From Nocardia sp. NBC_00403 (GTDB lineage Bacteria; Actinomycetota; Actinomycetes; Mycobacteriales; Mycobacteriaceae): DNA of 64,000 bases. Location: the NCBI RefSeq assembly GCF_036046055.1, contig NZ_CP107939.1, positions 4,278,001 through 4,342,000 on the forward strand, in the 5' to 3' direction. Under the pieces are notes generated by a model. The model searched no databases, was not told the DNA's origin, and worked only from the letters and a program-made list of their open reading frames with translations. Position numbers and translations under genes: made by a program. The stretch's first letter is position 1. Each line of letters begins with the position of its first letter. Positions 34,021 to 43,953 of the stretch are shown piece by piece.

Positions 34021-35124
34021 GTGGTGGGCGAGTACACGCTGGTGGTCGAGGAGCGGCTCGCCACGATGCGGACCGAGTATGTGACGTTGCTTCGGGTCGA
34101 GCCGGTTTGGTCGCTACGGGCGTTGTTCAGCACGTCCGACTGTGACGTCGTCGACTTCTGTCGGGGTTTCGCGCCGAATCCGTTCGGAGAGAACGCCTGT
34201 GCGGATGTGCAAGAGTTCTGCACCCGGCACGGTATCTGGCTGGAGGCTGGGGGCGCACACTACAACAGCATGACGCCCTATCTGCATCCGCACGCCGTCA
34301 CCGCCGAGCGGATGACGATCATCGGGATCTACAACGCAATCTTGTTCTGGCTCAACGATACTGTCGGCCGGGAGAAGTTTGCCCACCTGACCGACGCCGA
34401 ACAGCGACAGGCTCGTGTGACGGTGGAACGGCTGTGCGACTTGATCGAGACACGGCGCGCCGCAACGGATCCGAGTGCGGTGGAGGCGGCGACCGCCGAA
34501 TTCCTGGCGTTGGCCGACCGGCAGGCCGACCCGGACTGGCTGGCTCGGTTTCTGGATTCCACTGTCGATCATCTGCAACCAGCGATCCGGGATCAAAACG
34601 CCCGTGCGCGCGGTGACCTGCTGACGGTCGTCGACTACATCGAATTGCGTGCGCATGTGTCGGGTATGTACCCGGCGATCGCGCTGTGCGAATTCGGCCG
34701 CGACGAGTATCTGCGCTGGGAGCGGGTGCGTGCCGCCGGACTCGAGGTCGACCTGCGGCGGTTGCAGCGGTTGACCGTGGAGATCGGGGCGCTGATGAAC
34801 GACGTGTTCTCCTTCGAGAAGGAATGCATCTGGGACCACGCCGATTTCAATCTGATCCCGGTGTGTTTGTTGAACACGCCCGGAGTCGGACTGTCCGACG
34901 CCGTGCACGCCGCCGCGCAGATCGTGCGCGACCGGATAACCGAGTTCCGCCTGGTCCGCGCCCGGATCGATCGGGTGTGCGCCGATACCGACCCGACCGT
35001 CGCCGAGCCGGTCTCGGCGCACGTGCGGGATCTGCTCGGGTGCGTGCAGGCCACCTGGGTATGGCAGCTCGCCACCATGCGATACAAGGGCGAATCGGTC
35101 TTCGCCGAGAACCGGCTCGCATGA
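34021..35124 (+). CDS. Class I terpene synthase
   Basis: A 367-residue bacterial terpene cyclase of the Terpene_syn_C_2 type. The second metal motif NSE/DTE is clear as NDVFSFEKE (ND-S-KE pattern), and a C-terminal RY pair is present in 'TMRYKG'. The first, Asp-rich motif reads 'FWLNDTVGRE', with Asn in place of the first Asp. The enzyme would ionise a prenyl diphosphate with Mg2+ and cyclise it, giving a sesqui- or diterpene. GTG 34021 follows a strong GGGAGGG site. No prenyl diphosphate synthase is adjacent; P450s at 18.2 and 28.9 kb are possible tailoring enzymes, without direct support. Confidence 0.85.
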   Translation: MVGEYTLVVEERLATMRTEYVTLLRVEPVWSLRALFSTSDCDVVDFCRGFAPNPFGENACADVQEFCTRHGIWLEAGGAHYNSMTPYLHPHAVTAERMTIIGIYNAILFWLNDTVGREKFAHLTDAEQRQARVTVERLCDLIETRRAATDPSAVEAATAEFLALADRQADPDWLARFLDSTVDHLQPAIRDQNARARGDLLTVVDYIELRAHVSGMYPAIALCEFGRDEYLRWERVRAAGLEVDLRRLQRLTVEIGALMNDVFSFEKECIWDHADFNLIPVCLLNTPGVGLSDAVHAAAQIVRDRITEFRLVRARIDRVCADTDPTVAEPVSAHVRDLLGCVQATWVWQLATMRYKGESVFAENRLA

Positions 35125-35242
35125 TTGTTACCGTGCTCGGAACTTTCACGCGATACTGTGTCGAATCGGGCTATCGTCAGGTGAACGGACCACCGTCTGC
35201 CGCGAGGGGTGGTCGAATGGTGCGACGTATCGAAGGGTTGGG

Positions 35243-36535
35243 GTGGACGACAGCAAGAGTGCGGTAATGGCTCGAACCTGGTGGCAAGCGCTTGCCAAGG
35301 CAAGCGACATGCCTGCATTGGACGGCCGAGGACTTCAATTGTTGGCCGGCATGATCGACGATCTCGCGACCGCGGTGGATGTCGATCCCTTCGACGTGAC
35401 TGTGGGCGCCCGGATCGGGGCGGCGCTGGCAACCGCGCAATTGGACGACCAGCAGGTGCCCGCCGTATCGGCGGAGGTTTTGTACCAGCTGGCCGACCGC
35501 AGTGCCCGACCCGACGCCGGTCAGCGACTCGTCGGGCTGTTGGTCGCCCTGGGTCAGGGCCACCAGCAGGAGCTGGACCGGGCGCGCGATGTCGCGAGTT
35601 CGCCGCTCGAGCGGGGGCTCGATAGACCCGACCGTGACGAACGGGATGCTCGGTTTCGTATCCTGTTCGAGAACACGACCATCGCCATCGCCATCGGTGA
35701 CACCGACGGAAAGCTGCTGGAAGCCAACCGGGGACTGGCCGACATGATCGGCGTCCCGGTAGACGCGCTACGCGGGATCTCGGTGTACGACTTCGCCCAT
35801 CCCGATGACCAGGACGATATTCGGACGCTGCTGTACGAAAAGCTGGTGCCGGCGGGGGAGGGCACCGTTTCGCTGGACCGGCGCTTGGTGCGCGCCGACG
35901 GCAGCGTGGGGTGGATGTCGTTCGCCATCTCGTATGTGAAGGGCAACGGCGGCCAGCCCGACTATCTGCTGGCCATCGGAGCCGACGTTACCGAGCAGCA
36001 TCGGCTCGAGGACGAACTGCGCAGGCAGGCCAGGCACGATCCGCTGACCGGCCTACCGAACCGGCGTTACCTACTCGAACGCATCGATGAACTCATCACG
36101 ACCGCATCCGACGGCGACCGGGCCGGATTGTGCTTCGCCGATCTGGACCACTTCAAAAATGTCAACGACCGCTTCGGACATGGCACGGGGGACAAGGTCC
36201 TCGCGGCGGTGGCGGGCCGCCTGAACGACGGGCTCAGTGAACACGACTGCCTGGTCTCCCGACTAGGTGGCGACGAATTCGTCGTCTTGGTCCCGCCGCC
36301 TGCCACCGCCGCCCAGATCACGGTGATCTCAGAAAAACTCTTGTCGGTGTTCTCCGACCCGATCACCGTCGATGGCCAACAGTTGCAGGTGGCAGCCAGC
36401 ATCGGGGCGGTGGTGACGCCGATCGTCGGCGCCAATGCCGAATCCCTCCTCGACGCTGCCGACGCCAGCCTGTATTACGCCAAGACCAGCGGAAAAGGGC
36501 ACTGGGTGTTGCACACCCTGCAAGCTTTGACCTGA
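35243..36535 (+). CDS. PAS-GGDEF diguanylate cyclase
   Basis: A 430-residue cytoplasmic signalling protein. Residues 1-125 are a helical region of unknown type, about 130-255 a PAS sensor ('FRILFENTTIAIAIGDTDGKLLEANRGLADMIGVP'), and 265-425 a GGDEF domain with an intact active-site loop 'SRLGGDEF' and 'FADLDHFKNVNDRFGH'. It should make cyclic di-GMP from two GTP. The product-inhibition site RxxD, usually five residues before GGDEF, is absent. No EAL domain or c-di-GMP receptor is nearby. Start GTG 35243; transcription probably begins in the 118-bp gap after the terpene synthase. Confidence 0.9.
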   Translation: MDDSKSAVMARTWWQALAKASDMPALDGRGLQLLAGMIDDLATAVDVDPFDVTVGARIGAALATAQLDDQQVPAVSAEVLYQLADRSARPDAGQRLVGLLVALGQGHQQELDRARDVASSPLERGLDRPDRDERDARFRILFENTTIAIAIGDTDGKLLEANRGLADMIGVPVDALRGISVYDFAHPDDQDDIRTLLYEKLVPAGEGTVSLDRRLVRADGSVGWMSFAISYVKGNGGQPDYLLAIGADVTEQHRLEDELRRQARHDPLTGLPNRRYLLERIDELITTASDGDRAGLCFADLDHFKNVNDRFGHGTGDKVLAAVAGRLNDGLSEHDCLVSRLGGDEFVVLVPPPATAAQITVISEKLLSVFSDPITVDGQQLQVAASIGAVVTPIVGANAESLLDAADASLYYAKTSGKGHWVLHTLQALT

Positions 36536-36540
36536 GCGCC

Positions 36541-36690
36541 GGCATCTCCTACCGCAGACGCGCGGTCGGCGAGCGCGGGAACTCGCTGTTGAAGGCCAGG
36601 TGCACAGCGCTGCGGCGAATCAGCCTGTTCCCCTACCAGATCGGCGCTCAGCACTCGTCCTGCTCCACGTCGAGCATGGCCGCACCACCG
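36541..36690 (+). pseudogene. C-terminal remnant of an IS5-type (DDE_Tnp_4-like) transposase
   Basis: Translation from 36541 gives 'AVGERGNSLLKARCTALRRISLFPYQIGA', then after a two-base shift at about 36649 'ALVLLHVEHGRTT'. This is the usual ending of actinobacterial IS5-family transposases, including the ERGN...LLK segment that carries the catalytic Glu. The rest of the gene and both terminal repeats are missing. It directly follows the diguanylate cyclase stop. Family assignment is from memory of the motif, not a search. Confidence 0.6.
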
Positions 36691-37058
36691 CACCGCAACG
36701 ACGCCGCTACCCGGAAGGGCTCAGTGTCCGAGGTCGGCACGACACTGCGTCGGTGATTCTCGATCTGCCGAAAACCGTTCGAAGCAAGGGTAATTCGGCA
36801 AACTCGTCAATATTTGGTCAATCGACCTGAATGCTTCAGGCGCCCGAGAATGCTGTGTCCTGGGTCTCCTTGGGATCCAAATCACGTTGACCTGCAGACA
36901 TGTTCGGCCATAACCTCTATATCTGTCGATGGTCGACGGAGATCATCCGGCAGTTTATTCGAACTGTGCATTCGTGCTGGTTCATCGAGGAGCGCAACTC
37001 GCTCCACTCCATTCGCTACAAGCGAAAACGAAAGATCCAAAAGGTCGATATCCAAATA
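36691..37058. other. Intergenic region, no gene seen
   Basis: About 370 bp between the transposase remnant and the membrane protein. It is lower in GC than its surroundings from about 36780 on. No conserved frame was recognised. The frame of the downstream gene is open back to 36900, but those codons do not look like protein. Confidence 0.4.
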
Positions 37059-38069
37059 ATGGCAACTTCAACTTCAGAACAATTCAAATACGTTGGGACG
37101 CAGGGTTCCGGATCTCGATCTGGTTGGAAATGTTGGTGTATCGCGGCATTGAGCCTGCTCACCTTCGCGCTCCTTTTTCAGCCTTGGCTCTCGGCGACCG
37201 GGCCTGCAGGAGACCTGTACGCCAACGCCTTCGGCCGGATCGACGGCTCCGTCCCCGAGCTCAATACTCTCGGGTACGCGCCCGCCAACCATATTTCCAT
37301 CAGCGGTTCCTGGGGCATGCTGGCAGCCATCGCCGCAGTGATCACCATATTCGCCGCGATCTTGTACCTTATAGCGCGTATCGAGGTGTTGTCGTGCCTC
37401 ATGGCCGGCGCCGGCGTGGCCACCGCGTTGTTCGTACTGGCGACGGTGCTGTATCTCAACGGCAAAGCGCCGGAGCTGCGCGACATGACCAAACATAGCG
37501 ACGCGATGGCCACCGGACTCGGCAGCATTCTGCGGAAGGTCTTCGGTGGCGGCGAGGGATCGAACCCCGAGGCGGCACAACAGGTCGCCAGCGCCGCCAT
37601 GAAGACTCCAGCGCTGATCTGCGGTCTCGCCGCGGTCGCCGCGGCCGCCCTCGCCATCGCCGAGTTGCGGAATCGAATCCGCCTCACCGTGGTGGATGAA
37701 CCGAGTTCCGATTCCTCATACCTGCTGAAGCCGTCATCCCGAGAAGACGAGTTCGGTGCACCCGCGTTCAACCAAGAGCGCGCACCGGAGAGCTCCATTG
37801 ATCCTCGCCTCGGTGTATCGCTCGGCCTCCTCGGGTCGGCCGGCTACACCGTGTCCGATGGGATGGAAGCCGCCGCGCGGACAGCTGCGAACCCACTGCC
37901 GATCAAGATCGTCGTGGCCGGCCACCATGATCGTGAAATGGTGCTTCACCCGCAGTGGGTGGGAGAGCTCGAGCCGCACGGTGGCGTGAACTACGACGGT
38001 ATTCAAGGTCTTCGTTTTCGACGTAGGGGAGTCGAGTTGGTGTTGGCGAACGTGAACGACGTGCGCTGA
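37059..38069 (+). CDS. Membrane protein of unknown function
   Basis: A 336-residue protein with four likely membrane helices ('WCIAALSLLTFALLFQPWL', 'WGMLAAIAAVITIFAAILYLIA', 'VLSCLMAGAGVATALFVLATVLYL', 'TPALICGLAAVAAAALAIAEL') in the first 205 residues. A polar C-terminal part of about 130 residues follows. A loop rich in Gly/Glu ('KVFGGGEGSNPEAAQQV') joins helices 3 and 4. The ATG at 37059 gives a natural N-terminus but has only a weak AAAGG site. No family recognised. A strong hairpin follows 22 bp after the stop. Confidence 0.65.
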   Translation: MATSTSEQFKYVGTQGSGSRSGWKCWCIAALSLLTFALLFQPWLSATGPAGDLYANAFGRIDGSVPELNTLGYAPANHISISGSWGMLAAIAAVITIFAAILYLIARIEVLSCLMAGAGVATALFVLATVLYLNGKAPELRDMTKHSDAMATGLGSILRKVFGGGEGSNPEAAQQVASAAMKTPALICGLAAVAAAALAIAELRNRIRLTVVDEPSSDSSYLLKPSSREDEFGAPAFNQERAPESSIDPRLGVSLGLLGSAGYTVSDGMEAAARTAANPLPIKIVVAGHHDREMVLHPQWVGELEPHGGVNYDGIQGLRFRRRGVELVLANVNDVR

Positions 38070-38090
38070 CCAGACAATTTGTGAGTTGGG

Positions 38091-38147
38091 TTGACGGCGT
38101 CGGACGCCACTGCGGACGTATTGCGGACGCAGGTCCGGCGCCGTCAA
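38091..38147 (+). terminator. Hairpin with 15-bp stem after the membrane protein gene
   Basis: Arms 38091-38105 (TTGACGGCGTCGGAC) and 38133-38147 pair over 15 positions, one as a G-U in RNA, around a 27-base loop. No T-run follows directly. The position 22 bp after a stop codon fits a factor-assisted terminator; an operator role is less likely. Confidence 0.55.
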
Positions 38148-39115
38148 ATGTTTTGGCTGTCCTTTGGGTGAAGTAGACCGGATCCGACCAGCCTCGACTC
38201 CACCTCGGTCATTGTCATCCGACCTGTAAAATGAAGCATTGCAGGATGTTTCGAGTCTTCCGTGTTGGCGGGAGGTCTTTCTGTTCGAGGATCAGTGCAA
38301 CCGCCGTATCGGCTGTCGGCTACTTCACGATTCGTCAGCGAGTTCGGACACCCGCGGTGATGTCTCGCGCCGGGCCGATCAGGAGGCTCTGAATAGTGTT
38401 CTTGCTGAACGGAGTGGGCCGGCTGTGTAGCACGACAAATCTCCGCCACAGTAGATTCTGACGATCGAGGCGACGACAGCTGAAGCCAGGCGTCGAGAAC
38501 GCTTTTCATCATCAACGCTGTGATCAGTGGGTGAGTTCGCGTGGACTCGGATTGATGCCTATGGGGGCGGCACCGGGTTCCGCGCGGGAAAAGACATGAA
38601 TTTAGCGCTCCTGCAACTGATTACACTGCGAAAGGCGCTCCAAAGGTCAGTCGACCGCAATGGTCTGGCTACCTAGTATTCAATGTGCTCGAACACGCCC
38701 GTGCCCCACAGGCTGGTCGACGAGGCGGTGGCCGATCGTCGCCAGAGGATCGGTCGATTCGATCGCGGGCGAGCAGTCGCGCGGGTTCGGCCTCTACCGC
38801 TGTGTGTGGGGTGTTCCTATGGTTTTCGTCAACAGCGCCTGATGGATCCTTGGTTCGTCGCAGCCTATTCGTGGGTGGCGAATTAAAACATCCCGGTTGG
38901 TTTGCAATTGGAGTCCGCGAGTCCGTTTTGCGACAGAAATGATGGGATCAATTCCGTATGACGTGGCAACTAATTGCATGGCCGGATTGGGGCAGTCGAA
39001 TCGGCCCGTTCCTATTGATCGTGCCGTTGTGCAGCGGTACATTACCTCCACTGTGCCGTTACTTGGTGGCACGTTAATCGGCGACACAATCGTCGTAATG
39101 TGAGGGGTTTTGGCC
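38148..39115. other. Long gene-poor stretch upstream of the amino-acid permease
   Basis: Almost 1 kb without a recognisable gene on either strand, and visibly less GC-rich than the neighbouring genes. Several short open frames exist but none resembles protein. The inverted pair GTGCC-N10-GGCAC at 39053-39072, 44 bp before the permease start, may be an operator. The rest may be decayed DNA or a long untranslated leader. Confidence 0.45.
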
Positions 39116-40648
39116 ATGACCACAGTTCGACCTCCCTCGGAGGTGTCGGGGCCCGTAAATACGCTGCACGACGAGGACGCTGGCTACCACAAGTCGCTTC
39201 GTCCTCGTCAGGTACAAATGATCGCGATCGGTGGCGCCATCGGCACCGGCCTATTCCTGGGTTCGGGCGGCAGACTGGCCAACGCAGGGCCTGGGCTGTT
39301 TCTGGTGTACGCCGTCTGTGGCGTGTTCGTGTTCTTCATCCTGCGCGCGCTCGGTGAGTTGGTGCTGCATCGCCCCTCCTCGGGGTCGTTCGTCTCCTAC
39401 GCCCGTGAGTTCTATGGTGAGAAGCTGGCTTTCACGGTCGGGTGGATGTACTTCTTCCAGTGGTGTATGACCGGGATCGTGGACATCACGGCCATCGCCA
39501 CGTATGTCCACTTCTGGGGAGCTTTCGAGGCGATTCCGCAGTGGCTGATCGCACTGGTCGCGCTGACGTTGGTGGTCAGCATCAATATGGTGTCGGTCAA
39601 GTGGTTCGGTGAGCTGGAGTTCTGGGCCGCGATGATCAAGGTCGTCACTCTGGTGACCTTCCTGATTGTCGGCACGATCTTCCTCGCAGGCCGATTCACG
39701 ATCAAGGGCGAACACACCGGCCCACAGGTGATCGCCGATAGTGGCGGCTTGTTCCCCAGCGGCATCCTGCCTTTGGTACTGGTCACCACGGGTGTCGTAT
39801 TCGCCTACGCCGCGGTCGAATTGGTCGGCACGGCGGCTGGCGAGACGGAGAATCCGGAAAAGATCATGCCGCGGGCGATCAACTCCGTCATCGCACGGAT
39901 CGCTTTGTTCTACGTCGGTTCGCTCGTGCTGCTGGGTTTGTTGCTGCCCTACACCGCTTTCAAGTCCGGTGAGAGCCCGTTTGTCACCTTCTTCTCGCGG
40001 ATCGGTGTCGACGGCGCGGGTTCGGTCATGAATATGGTCGTGCTGACCGCGGCGTTCTCCAGCTTGAACGCCGGTTTGTACTCGACCGGCCGGATCCTGC
40101 GGTCGATGTCGATGAACGGTAGTGCGCCTGCCATCGCCTCGCGGATGTCCAGCGGTGGTGTGCCCTATGTCGGGATTCTGGCGACCGGTGCGATCGCCTT
40201 GCTCGGTGTCGGCTTGAACGTGGTGGTGCCCGACAAAGCATTCGAGATCGTGCTGAACATGTCGGCACTGGGCACCATCGTGGCGTGGACGGCGATCGTG
40301 GTCTGCCAGTTGCAGTTGTGGCGCTGGGCGCGCGACGGCAAGGTGGAGCGGCCGAAGTTCCGGCTGATGGGCGCGCCCTACACGAGCTACGCGACGCTGG
40401 TGTTCCTGGCGACGGTGGTCGCGCTGATGGCCTTCAGTGATGACGAGTTGCAGCGTGGTGCGGTAATCGCCGTGGGCGTCGTCGTGGTTCCGATGCTGGT
40501 CGTCGGGTGGTTTCTCGCCCGCAAGCGGGTAGCGAGCATCGCGCTGCAGCGTGAGGGTTACACCGGTCAGTTCCCGGTGCTCGCGGAGCGTCCGTCGCCT
40601 GATCACGAGGCGCGCGATCAGGTCATGGTTCACGACGAACGCGAATAG
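39116..40648 (+). CDS. Amino-acid permease, AnsP-like (APC superfamily)
   Basis: A 510-residue transporter with the amino-acid permease signature near the N-terminus ('[31 protein letters not shown]') and about twelve hydrophobic segments. The overall sequence is close to L-asparagine permeases of mycobacteria and Nocardia. It would import an amino acid with protons across the plasma membrane. ATG 39116 has GAGGGG eight bases upstream; TTG 39110 is an alternative. The gene stands alone with a long upstream region. The asparagine preference is an inference from similarity. Confidence 0.88.
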   Translation: MTTVRPPSEVSGPVNTLHDEDAGYHKSLRPRQVQMIAIGGAIGTGLFLGSGGRLANAGPGLFLVYAVCGVFVFFILRALGELVLHRPSSGSFVSYAREFYGEKLAFTVGWMYFFQWCMTGIVDITAIATYVHFWGAFEAIPQWLIALVALTLVVSINMVSVKWFGELEFWAAMIKVVTLVTFLIVGTIFLAGRFTIKGEHTGPQVIADSGGLFPSGILPLVLVTTGVVFAYAAVELVGTAAGETENPEKIMPRAINSVIARIALFYVGSLVLLGLLLPYTAFKSGESPFVTFFSRIGVDGAGSVMNMVVLTAAFSSLNAGLYSTGRILRSMSMNGSAPAIASRMSSGGVPYVGILATGAIALLGVGLNVVVPDKAFEIVLNMSALGTIVAWTAIVVCQLQLWRWARDGKVERPKFRLMGAPYTSYATLVFLATVVALMAFSDDELQRGAVIAVGVVVVPMLVVGWFLARKRVASIALQREGYTGQFPVLAERPSPDHEARDQVMVHDERE

Positions 40649-40773
40649 CGGCGGCGTCGACTGCTCCCAGGGCGTCGCGATGCGCTGGGAGCAGATTCGC
40701 GTCGCGACCACGAGCGGTCAGACCACGCACGCCGTAGTTTGATTGCAGGACGGATGTCATGGAAAGGATCGCG

Positions 40774-41664
40774 ATGCGCGTCGATGTCGAATTCACGAGT
40801 GGCGCAGTAACCTTGCGGGGCTGGCTCTATCGGCCGGAACGGACGTCGGGCAGCACCCCGCTGGTGGTGATGACACACGGCTTCGCGGGCGTCAAGGAAT
40901 GGGTCGCGCCATTTGCCGAAGTGTTCAGCGCCGCAGGCCTGGCCTGTCTTGTCTACGACCACCCTGGGTTCGGGACCTCCGATGGTGAACCCCGCTACGA
41001 GGTCGACCCCACCGCCCAGATCGAGGGCTACCGCGATGCGATCACCTTCGCCCAGACCCTGGACGGCATCGACCCGGAACGCATCGGCATTTGGGGAACC
41101 AGCTACGCGGGCGGCCACGTCTTGGTCGTCGCGGCGACCGACCGGCGCGTGCGCGCCGTCGTCTCCCAGGTGCCGATCACCAACGGCTGGGCCAACTTCC
41201 GCAGCCTGGTCCCCTCCATCATGCTGCCTGCCGTCCACGCGGCCATCGCCGCGGACCGCCGAGCCCGCGCTTCCGGCAAACCGCACGAGACGATCAAGGC
41301 GGCCTCCGATGATCCCACCGAACTTGTCGCTATGCCTGGTATCGAGGTCTACAACTGGTTGATGGCCAACGGCCCGCAGGTCCCTACCTGGCGCAACGAG
41401 GTCACCCTCTCCAGCGTCGATAAGTTCCAGTCCTACACCCCGGAAGCGTTCCTGCGCCGCGTGTCCCCGACGCCACTGCTGATGGTGATCGCCGATCAGG
41501 ACACCTTGACGCCCAGCGATATCGCTCTGCAGAGCTACGCCGAGGCGCTGGAACCCAAACAACTGTCGCTGATCCCGGGCACCCACTTCGCTGTGTACGA
41601 GGAGCAGTTCCAGCAAGCATCCTGCGTCGCCAGGGATTTCCTGCTCACGAAGCTGAGCGAATAG
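40774..41664 (+). CDS. Alpha/beta hydrolase, X-Pro peptidase/dienelactone hydrolase-like
   Basis: A 296-residue hydrolase with oxyanion region 'THGFAGVKEW', nucleophile elbow GTSYAGG, Asp in 'IADQDTLTP' and His in 'PGTHFAVY'. It is a likely paralogue of the hydrolase at 8666-9607. ATG 40774 is preferred to ATG 40759 because AAAGGA sits 7 bases before it. It follows the permease by 125 bp on the same strand, without an obvious terminator between them. Substrate unknown. Confidence 0.86.
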   Translation: MRVDVEFTSGAVTLRGWLYRPERTSGSTPLVVMTHGFAGVKEWVAPFAEVFSAAGLACLVYDHPGFGTSDGEPRYEVDPTAQIEGYRDAITFAQTLDGIDPERIGIWGTSYAGGHVLVVAATDRRVRAVVSQVPITNGWANFRSLVPSIMLPAVHAAIAADRRARASGKPHETIKAASDDPTELVAMPGIEVYNWLMANGPQVPTWRNEVTLSSVDKFQSYTPEAFLRRVSPTPLLMVIADQDTLTPSDIALQSYAEALEPKQLSLIPGTHFAVYEEQFQQASCVARDFLLTKLSE

Positions 41665-41772
41665 CGCTTGCCCCGGGTCGGCATGCGACACCATCGGGGA
41701 GTCCCACGGATTTGGGCCGGCACCGTCACACATCTCGTGGAAACCGCCGCAGCCCAACCTCTGTCGCGCGAC

Positions 41773-42051
41773 TCAACGCGTGAGCTCGGCCATCGCGTCT
41801 ATCAACGGCGAATCTGGAAACGGCTGGTCTTGCCCGATCGCTCGCCAACCCCATGACTCGTACGCGGCTCTGGCTGGGTTGCCGACTCGGACCAGCAGAT
41901 AGGCCAACGGTTCCGGGCGGCCGGATAGCAACGCATCGTGGATGATTCGTGCGTATCCGTGTCCCTGATGGGCGGGGTTAACGGCGAACTCGCGGAAGAT
42001 GTAAGCCGGACCAGATGTTTCATACGCAAGTTCGGGCTGAACGCGTACGGC
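41773..42051 (-). pseudogene. GNAT N-acetyltransferase, C-terminal remnant
   Basis: The minus-strand frame ending in the stop at 41775 reads 'AYIFREFAVNPAHQGHGYAR' followed by 'IIHDALLSGRPEPLAYLLVR' and 'NPARAAYESWGWRAIGQ'. These are the acetyl-CoA-binding motif A (Q/R-x-x-G-x-G/A as QGHGYA) and motif B of GNAT enzymes. Upstream in the same frame a TAG at 42052-42054 blocks it and no start codon lies between, so the N-terminal half is gone. It is an untranslated remnant, trimmed next to the rightward oxidoreductase gene. Confidence 0.75.
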
Positions 42052-42141
42052 CTATGTCCCATAGCGAGTCGGGAATGAAGCAGTATCGGCTGCATGTTGA
42101 TCACCGCTGACCGACCCTCCTATCTGGGAAGAAGGCAGGCC

Positions 42142-43143
42142 ATGACGTCCTCTCCGACCACTATGCGCGCCGTCCGACTCTCCGCCCCCGGCCCCATCGG
42201 GAACTTGCGGCTGACCACTCTGCCTCTCCCGCCCGAAAAGGACGGTTGGGTGCGCATCCGCGTCGAAGCGTTCGGCCTCAACCGCTCGGAGCTGAAGCTT
42301 CGGCTGGGTGTGAGCGTGGGCGTCAGTTTTCCCCGGGTGCCGGGTATCGAGGCGGCCGGCACCGTCGACGCGGCTCCGGCCGGCAGCGGGCTGGCTGTTG
42401 GGCAGAAGGTTGTCGCCATGATGGGGGACATGGGGCGCACTTTCGACGGCGGCTATGCCGAATACGCCTCGGTGCCACTGTCCCAGGTCATCCCCATCGA
42501 CACCGACCTGCCTTGGGAGGTGCTGGGCGCCCTGCCGGAGATGGTGCAGACCGCCTACGGCTCGCTCACCATCGGCCTGGACCTGAGGCCCGGTCAGTCC
42601 GTGCTGATCCGCGGCGGCACCTCCTCGGTGGGCCTGGCCGCCGCCGCCCTGGCCACATGGCGCGGTGCCACGGTGCTGTCCACCACCCGGCGGGCCACCC
42701 GTCTCGCTTCGCTGAAGGAGCACGGTATCGACCATCCACTGCTCGACACCGGCGAGGTCGCGCCCGCCGTGCGCGAGCTGTACCCGGACGGCGTCGACGC
42801 CGCCCTTGATCTCGTCGGCACGCCGACCCTGCCCGACACATTGCGCGCGGTGCGCGTGCACGGCACGGCCTGCTTCAGCGGCAGCCTGTCCAACCAGTGG
42901 ACGGTGCGAGACTTCTCTCCGAACGAATACCTGCCCAGGGGTGTGCGACTGGCGGGCTACTTCGGCGACGCTGCCGACCTGCCTCGGGAAGCCTTCCAGG
43001 AGATCCTCGATGCGGTCGCGGGCGGCGAGCTGGCCTTCCCCGTAGACCGCGTCTACGACGGCTTGGAGCAGGTGCCGCAGGCCCACGACGACATGGAGCA
43101 CGACCGCGCCACCGGCAAACTCGTCGTCCGCGTCCGGCATTAG
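42142..43143 (+). CDS. Zinc-binding-type quinone oxidoreductase (MDR superfamily)
   Basis: A 333-residue medium-chain dehydrogenase/reductase. The GroES-like N-terminal half has '[12 protein letters not shown]' and '[12 protein letters not shown]'; the nucleotide-binding half has '[18 protein letters not shown]', a Rossmann motif variant. Zinc-ligand cysteines are lacking, as in NADPH:quinone reductases. It should reduce quinones or enones with NADPH in the cytoplasm. ATG 42142 follows a GAAGGCAGG site. It is 57 bp before the deacetylase start on the same strand. Confidence 0.88.
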   Translation: MTSSPTTMRAVRLSAPGPIGNLRLTTLPLPPEKDGWVRIRVEAFGLNRSELKLRLGVSVGVSFPRVPGIEAAGTVDAAPAGSGLAVGQKVVAMMGDMGRTFDGGYAEYASVPLSQVIPIDTDLPWEVLGALPEMVQTAYGSLTIGLDLRPGQSVLIRGGTSSVGLAAAALATWRGATVLSTTRRATRLASLKEHGIDHPLLDTGEVAPAVRELYPDGVDAALDLVGTPTLPDTLRAVRVHGTACFSGSLSNQWTVRDFSPNEYLPRGVRLAGYFGDAADLPREAFQEILDAVAGGELAFPVDRVYDGLEQVPQAHDDMEHDRATGKLVVRVRH

Positions 43144-43200
43144 GCCGTGTTCAGAAGCTCCCAGTACTTCCAACGCTTCCGCGTGGGCATGCGACCCGAC

Positions 43201-43953
43201 ATGCTCAGTAGCATGTTGTTTCGTCGCCACCTCTCCCGCCGCGCCCGCAGATGGACAATCTGTCTGGCGATGGTGCTCGTTGTGCTGCTCGGCAGCGGCT
43301 TCGGCCTGTTCCGTGTGGTGAACTCCCGGACCTTCCAGTTCTTCGGTGGTCTGACCGACCGTGTGGACACCACATCGAAGGTCGTCGCGCTGACATTCGA
43401 TGACGGACCGGATCCCGTTGGCGTGCAACCTGTGCTGGATGTGCTGGCAGACAAGGGGGTGCCCGCGACGTTCTTCCTGATCGGGCAGGAGTTGGAACGT
43501 CATCCGGAACTCGGTGTGGCCATCGCGAAGGCGGGGCACGAGATCGGCAACCACACCTACTCGCATCAGCGAATGGTCTTCGTGACGCCGGGAACCGTGG
43601 CCGGCGAAATCGAGCGCACGGACGAGCTGATTCGCAACACCGGGTACACCGGCGAGATCACGGTTCGTCCGCCCAATGGCAAGAAGCTGCTGACATTGCC
43701 GTATTACTTGCATGAGCATGACCGGAAAACGATTCTGTGGGACGTCGAACCCAATTCGTATCCGGAGGTCGACAGCAGCGCGGCGGCGATCGCCGACTAC
43801 ACGGTTGCCCGGGTGCGACCGGGTTCGATCGTGTTGCTGCACGCCATGTATGGCGGGCGGCAGCAGACCCGAGACGCCATCGTCCCGATGATCGACAAGC
43901 TCAGGACAGGTGGCTATCGGTTCGTCACCATTTCGCAGTTGTTGCGTGAGTAG
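43201..43953 (+). CDS. Membrane-anchored polysaccharide deacetylase (CE4)
   Basis: A protein of about 250 residues with an N-terminal signal anchor ('ARRWTICLAMVLVVLLGSGFGLF') and a NodB-type CE4 domain. Motif 1 is 'TFDDGPD' with the catalytic base and metal Asp, and motif 2 is 'HTYSH' with the two metal His. Later 'RPPNGKK' is motif 3. It should act outside the membrane on peptidoglycan or another N-acetylated glycan. Several starts are possible (GTG 43147, ATG 43189, 43201); none has a strong ribosome site. Confidence 0.85.
   Translation: MLSSMLFRRHLSRRARRWTICLAMVLVVLLGSGFGLFRVVNSRTFQFFGGLTDRVDTTSKVVALTFDDGPDPVGVQPVLDVLADKGVPATFFLIGQELERHPELGVAIAKAGHEIGNHTYSHQRMVFVTPGTVAGEIERTDELIRNTGYTGEITVRPPNGKKLLTLPYYLHEHDRKTILWDVEPNSYPEVDSSAAAIADYTVARVRPGSIVLLHAMYGGRQQTRDAIVPMIDKLRTGGYRFVTISQLLRE

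Noticed and set aside
18195..35124. Terpene cluster joining the P450 at 18.2 kb with the terpene synthase at 34 kb
   Set aside because: The genes are 14.5 kb apart with many unrelated genes and opposite strands between; no shared regulatory site was seen.
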